Both the position numbers and the translations under genes were made by a program. From NAT127 sp041655035 (GTDB lineage Bacteria; Pseudomonadota; Gammaproteobacteria; Pseudomonadales; Porticoccaceae): a stretch of 26,278 nt of DNA. Positions 22,945-26,278 of the stretch are shown here, in pieces. Under the pieces are notes generated by a model. The model saw only the letters and a program-made list of their open reading frames with translations. It made no database searches and had not been told where the DNA came from. Each line of letters opens with the position of its first letter. The stretch's first letter is position 1. The stretch covers positions 1 to 26,278 of the forward strand of contig JBAZCN010000037.1 of assembly GCA_041655035.1 (NCBI GenBank). Direction: 5' to 3'.

Positions 22945-24237
22945 CTATTTTCCGAGCCACCGCACCACACCCTCGCCGGCCCGCTTACCCGTCGCCAGAC
23001 AGGCGGTGAGCAGATAGCCACCGGTCGGCGCTTCCCAGTCGAGCATTTCTCCCGCCACAAACACGCCGGGCAGGGATTCCAGCATGAGGTCGTCGGTGAC
23101 GGCGTCAAGGCTGACGCCGCCGGCGCTGCTGATGGCTTCCTCCAGCGGCCGCGGCGCGCAAGGGTGCAATGGCATCGCTTTGAGTGCGCGGGCAATGGCA
23201 TGGGCGTCCGCCCGGTCCAGATCCGGGCAGTTCTCCTTGAGCAGCGCGCCGGCGATGGCGGGCAAGTGGAGTTTCCTGCGCAACACATTGGCAAATGACA
23301 TGCCGTTGCGCGACTCCTGGAGCCGGGCCTCGATGTCCTTCACAGGGCGTTCCGGGAGCCAGTCGAGCCAGAGGCTTGCCGCAGGGCAGGAGGCGGCGGG
23401 GGCAGAAGTGGTGGAGACAGCCAGCAAGTCGCGCAACGGGGCGCTCAGGGCATACACCAGGCTGCCTTCGATACCGTAGGCGCTCACCACCAATTCGCCG
23501 GTCCGCCGCCACTGGCGGCCGCGGATATCGGTCAGCGACAGGCCGACGTGCTTGATCGGCGTGCCGGCGAAGCGCTGGCGAACATAATCGCTCCACGCTA
23601 TCTCGAAGCCGCAGTTGCTTGGGCGCAGCCGCTGCACCTCAACCCCGGCCGCGCGTAGCGGCGCGCACCACTGGCCGTCGGAGCCGAGCCTTGGCCAGCT
23701 GCCGCCGCCGAGCGCCAGGACCACGGCGTCGAACTTGAGCAACCGTGCCCCATGGGGCGACTCGAAGCGCCAGCCCTGCTGTGGGTCGCTGCTCGGCCAG
23801 CCCAGCCAGCGATGGCGGGGATAAACCACCACCCCCAGGCCGCGCAGGCGCTGCAGCCAGGCGCGCAGTAGCGGTGCGGCTTTCATGCCGGCGGGGAATA
23901 CCCGCTTTGAGCTGCCCACGAAGGTGTCGATGCCCAGGCCGTGAATCCATTCCCGCAGCTGGTGCGGCGCCAGGTCGTCGAGGATCGGCTGCAAGGCTCG
24001 CTGGGCAGGGCCATAGCGGGTGACGAAGGTGGCGTAATCTTCGCCGTGGGTGATGTTCATGCCGCCAACGCCGGCCAGCAGGAACTTGCGCGCCACACTG
24101 GGCATGGCGTCGAACACCTGCACGCCATGACCGGCGCCGGCGATGACTTCTGCCGCCATCAGGCCGGCAGGGCCACCGCCAATCACCGCGATGGAGGGCT
24201 GGCGGGCATCAATGGCAGCAATGACCGATTCGGGCAT
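22945..24237 (-). CDS. TIGR03862-type FAD-binding flavoprotein (HI0933/YhiN-like)
   Basis: This 430-residue flavoprotein has the dinucleotide motif VIGGGPAGLMAAE (residues 18-30). KFLLAGVGGMNITHG near 51-65, LALGGGSWPRLGSDG, and the C-terminal FAD-closing block GEMLDWEAPTGGYLLTAC are all characteristic of the HI0933/YhiN superfamily, here the TIGR03862 branch. The reaction is not established; names such as aminoacetone oxidase are carried over in databases. No signal peptide or membrane helix is seen. It is convergent with the monooxygenase gene (35-base gap) and lies 68 bases downstream of the P450 gene on the same strand, so co-transcription with it is possible. Confidence 0.88.
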   Translation of the reverse strand: MPESVIAAIDARQPSIAVIGGGPAGLMAAEVIAGAGHGVQVFDAMPSVARKFLLAGVGGMNITHGEDYATFVTRYGPAQRALQPILDDLAPHQLREWIHGLGIDTFVGSSKRVFPAGMKAAPLLRAWLQRLRGLGVVVYPRHRWLGWPSSDPQQGWRFESPHGARLLKFDAVVLALGGGSWPRLGSDGQWCAPLRAAGVEVQRLRPSNCGFEIAWSDYVRQRFAGTPIKHVGLSLTDIRGRQWRRTGELVVSAYGIEGSLVYALSAPLRDLLAVSTTSAPAASCPAASLWLDWLPERPVKDIEARLQESRNGMSFANVLRRKLHLPAIAGALLKENCPDLDRADAHAIARALKAMPLHPCAPRPLEEAISSAGGVSLDAVTDDLMLESLPGVFVAGEMLDWEAPTGGYLLTACLATGKRAGEGVVRWLGK

Positions 24238-24294
24238 GGCGATATCGGCGGCGCCCGGCTAGCCTACCGGGCAGGCCGGATCCGTCCGCCCTGA

Positions 24295-24316
24295 ATCCCG
24301 CCCGCTCAAGCGGGAT
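24295..24316. repeat. 7-bp hairpin over the P450 stop codon
   Basis: ATCCCGC (24295-24301) and GCGGGAT (24310-24316) form a perfect inverted repeat around an 8-base loop containing the P450 stop. A second 6-bp repeat, GCCCGG/CCGGGC, lies nearby around 24253-24272. Neither has a T-run. Confidence 0.4.
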
Positions 24317-25529
24317 CCCACACCAGCGGCAGCTCCATCACATGCATCACATTGGTCATCTGGAAGGGCACCTTGAAGCCGGGCTTGACACGGAACTCCG
24401 GCAGCATGGCGAGCATGTCCTGCATGGCCACTTTCAGCTCGCGGCGCGCCAGGTGGGCGCCGAGGCAGCGGTGGATGCCATGGCCGAGGCTGAGGTGCAC
24501 CGGGCGGCGGTCGAGGCGCACTTCCAGGGGCGAATCGAAAGCCGCCGGGTCATTGGAGCCGAGGGGAGTCGACATGGCGACCCTGTCGCCGGGCTTGATG
24601 GTAACGCCGTGGATCTTGATCTCGTTCTTGCACACGCGGATGGTGGTCACCGCCGCATAGGCGCGCATCAATTCCAGAATACCCTGCTCGACCCTGGAGG
24701 GGTCCTCCCGCAGCAGCCGCTGGTCGTCGAGATGGGTGGCCAGATGGTGGAAATGGAAGCCCAGGTTGGCGGTGACGGTGTCCAGCCCGCCGATGAAGAG
24801 GTTGAAGCAATGGCCGAAGACCTCTTCCTTGGTCCATGGGCGGCCCTCCGCCTCGAGCTTCATGGTTCTGGAGATCAGGTCGTCGGTGGGGTTCTCTTCC
24901 CGCTTCTCGATCTCTTCGTAGAGGAATTGCTTGAGGGTGGCAATGGCGTTGCGGCGGTCATCGGGCACGGAGGTGTGCAGCAGGTTGTATTCCCAGTCGA
25001 GGAACTCGTACATCCTGTCGAGCGGCAGGCCCAGCAGGTCGAGCACGATGCTGACGGGAAAGGGGACGGCGAAGTCCTTGATGAAATCGACTTCGCCCTT
25101 GTCCTTGAACTTGTTGATCAACTCCGACGCCCGGCTGCTGATCTTGGCCTCCTGCTTCGACATCTCCCTCGGCGAGAAACCCGGCTCGAGGGCGCGGCGG
25201 AAGGCGGTGTGCTTGGGGGGATCGAGTTCCGTCGGAATCACGTCCCAGCTTTCGCCGATCATGGGGGCGAAGAACGAGTTGCCCTTCTTGATGAAATCCA
25301 CGTTGTTCTCGTACACTTTTTTCAAGTCTTCCGCCCGGGTCAGCACCCAGCAGCCGCGGGGCGGCACCGGGAACACATCGGTGCCGAAGAAAATCGGCGG
25401 GCCCTTATGGATTTGCGGCACGATCTCCTTGTGGGGGTGGACATAGCTGGTCTGGCGGCTGGTGAGAGGAAACGGCATCGCCAGTTCCGGCGGAACATGG
25501 GAGGGGACTGTGTTTTGGTCAGCGCTCAT
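24306..25529 (-). CDS. bacterial cytochrome P450
   Basis: This is a 407-residue soluble P450. The heme-binding loop is LSLGHGIHRCLGAHL with axial Cys355; the usual phenylalanine of FGxGxHxCxG is leucine (Leu348). The oxygen-activation helix has GGLDT at residues 247-251 and the K-helix ExxR is Glu286-Arg289. It needs separate ferredoxin and reductase partners, which are not in the window. The substrate cannot be told from sequence. ATG at 25529 is preferred over ATGs at 25550 and 25544, because GGAG lies 9 bases before it, within the codons of the longer version. The gene heads a minus-strand pair with the TIGR03862 flavoprotein. Confidence 0.93.
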   Translation of the reverse strand: MSADQNTVPSHVPPELAMPFPLTSRQTSYVHPHKEIVPQIHKGPPIFFGTDVFPVPPRGCWVLTRAEDLKKVYENNVDFIKKGNSFFAPMIGESWDVIPTELDPPKHTAFRRALEPGFSPREMSKQEAKISSRASELINKFKDKGEVDFIKDFAVPFPVSIVLDLLGLPLDRMYEFLDWEYNLLHTSVPDDRRNAIATLKQFLYEEIEKREENPTDDLISRTMKLEAEGRPWTKEEVFGHCFNLFIGGLDTVTANLGFHFHHLATHLDDQRLLREDPSRVEQGILELMRAYAAVTTIRVCKNEIKIHGVTIKPGDRVAMSTPLGSNDPAAFDSPLEVRLDRRPVHLSLGHGIHRCLGAHLARRELKVAMQDMLAMLPEFRVKPGFKVPFQMTNVMHVMELPLVWDPA

Positions 25530-25852
25530 TGTTATCGGCTCCATTTGCATTAGAACGTATGATTGTGGTGCGATTGTAACACTGCTTTATTCGTTTGTTG
25601 CCGCAACTCCACCCGCATATGGCGTGCCGGCGGCCAATGCTTCGCGGCGCCACCGGCCAGCCCTTCACCCGTTGCGCAAGGAAATGAACGACGTGGACCA
25701 CCGCGGTGCGGATCTCTGCGGCGCCGGTGCAGCGCAGGGTGCCCGGCCGGGCACGGGGGGTGGCGAACGATCGGCTGCCCGCAACGGTGTCGAGCGCCAC
25801 TGGCACGCGGCGACCATCAATTCATCAGGTATTCAGCGAGCATTTTCCATCG
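25530..25852. other. 323-base divergent intergenic region
   Basis: This stretch lies between the P450 gene (minus) and the alkyltransferase-like gene (plus). The P450 promoter candidate is at 25573-25601. The frame of the alkyltransferase-like gene stays open back to about 25706, but that extension has no family resemblance. Nothing else was recognised. Confidence 0.45.
25573..25601 (-). promoter_or_regulatory. extended -10 promoter candidate of the P450 gene
   Basis: On the minus strand TGT-TACAAT (25573-25581) forms an extended -10 element. GCAACA (25596-25601) lies 17 bases upstream and shares only the last three -35 bases. The predicted start near 25566 gives a leader of about 37 bases to the ATG at 25529. 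Confidence 0.4.
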
Positions 25853-26164
25853 ATGGCAATGCTAAACAGAAACGAAATAATCTGGCAGATCGTGGCATCG
25901 ATCCCCAAAGGAAAAGTGGCGACCTATAGCCAGGTCGCCAGGCTTGCGGGCTATCCCAATCACGCCCGCTATGTCGGTTTTACCCTGAAAAACATGCCGG
26001 AGGACACCACCTTGCCGTGGCACCGGGTGGTGAATGCCCAGGGCAGGATTTCTTTTGCCGCTGGCAGCGAAGCCTACCAGAGACAACGCTCATTGCTTGA
26101 ATCGGAAGGCATCGTCTTCGACAACATGAAACTGCCACTGAGAACCTACGGCTGGCGCGCTTAA
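25853..26164 (+). CDS. alkyltransferase-like protein (ATL, MGMT-like DNA repair)
   Basis: This 103-residue protein has the DNA-binding fold of O6-alkylguanine transferases: IPKGKVATYSQVARLAGYP, the arginine finger in the HARYVGFTL region, and the active-site loop TLPWHRVVNAQG. The alkyl-accepting cysteine of PCHRV is tryptophan (Trp56), which defines ATL proteins such as E. coli YbaZ. They flip and bind O6-alkylguanine and hand it to nucleotide excision repair instead of removing the alkyl group themselves. Start at 25853 (MAMLNRNE) or 25859 (MLNRNE); neither has a strong ribosome site. It is divergent from the P450 gene. Confidence 0.9.
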   Translation: MAMLNRNEIIWQIVASIPKGKVATYSQVARLAGYPNHARYVGFTLKNMPEDTTLPWHRVVNAQGRISFAAGSEAYQRQRSLLESEGIVFDNMKLPLRTYGWRA

Positions 26165-26205
26165 AGCCTGTTCAAAGTCTCCAAAGAAGCATCAAGTGTA
26201 GCCCC

Positions 26206-26214
26206 TGCTATAGG
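26206..26214 (+). promoter_or_regulatory. extended -10 element before the last gene
   Basis: TGCTATAGG forms an extended -10 element 40 bases upstream of the ATG at 26254. No convincing -35 box is present. It suggests the last gene is transcribed independently of the alkyltransferase-like gene. Confidence 0.35.
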
Positions 26215-26253
26215 GTGTACTGAGGAACCAAGCGCGCCGCAGGAGCCACGGAC

Positions 26254-26278
26254 ATGAAAAAATTCTTTTATCTTACAA
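26254..26278 (+). CDS. start of an unidentified gene cut by the window edge
   Basis: An ATG with GGAG ten bases upstream opens a frame reading MKKFFYLT to the window end. Two lysines followed by aromatic and hydrophobic residues would suit a signal peptide, but eight codons are too few to say more. Confidence 0.4.

Noticed and set aside
25853..26164. Inactivated O6-methylguanine transferase pseudogene (Cys to Trp)
   Set aside because: PWHRV is the defining motif of functional alkyltransferase-like proteins; the frame is intact and the length normal for that family.

Overview
The window looks like the chromosome of a high-GC gammaproteobacterium from the Pseudomonas/Cellvibrio side of the class. 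The evidence is the arrangement mreB-mreC-mreD-maf-rng-yhdP-nitrilase on the minus strand, divergent from gatC-gatA-gatB and followed by a PA4642-family gene, together with a zinc-cysteine-free GatB of the pseudomonad type. No RNA gene, CRISPR array or complete insertion sequence was seen.

Layout. 1-885: 5' part of a DUF2235 hydrolase gene that runs off the window. 1003-10515 (minus): deaminated-glutathione amidase-like nitrilase, YhdP, RNase G, Maf, MreD, MreC and MreB, that is cell-shape, septum, RNA-processing and envelope-lipid housekeeping, with several overlapping or nearly touching genes. 10722-13964 (plus): the tRNA-dependent amidotransferase GatCAB. 14012-14311: PA4642-like protein. 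14480-15987: the standout locus. It holds exosortase H (xrtH), its associated membrane protein and, tail-to-tail with them, a gene for a secreted protein. That protein is a Sec signal peptide, then an almost intact eukaryotic-type ubiquitin, then an IPTL-CTERM-like exosortase sorting tail. 16077-19008: diaminopimelate dehydrogenase, divergent from a membrane-anchored FMN glutamate-synthase-like protein. 19009-19681: relics of a FecR / TonB-receptor iron-signalling operon. 19682-22909: MHS-family transporter and a trimethylamine-monooxygenase-like flavoprotein. 22945-25529 (minus): TIGR03862-type flavoprotein and a cytochrome P450. 25853-26164: alkyltransferase-like DNA repair protein, then the first codons of another gene.

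The central discovery candidate is the xrtH / ubiquitin cassette. The ubiquitin domain matches human ubiquitin at 61 of the first 73 positions, and carries Ser19 and Ala57 as plant and algal ubiquitins do. It keeps six of seven lysines and the Leu8/Ile44/His68/Val70 patch. The conjugating Gly75-Gly76 are replaced, and the chain continues into a transmembrane sorting signal of the kind read by the exosortase encoded next door. This suggests that an exosortase does the C-terminal processing of a ubiquitin in the periplasm or at the cell surface. Residue-level statements come from reading the translated sequence; homology calls rest on remembered family features, since no search could be run.
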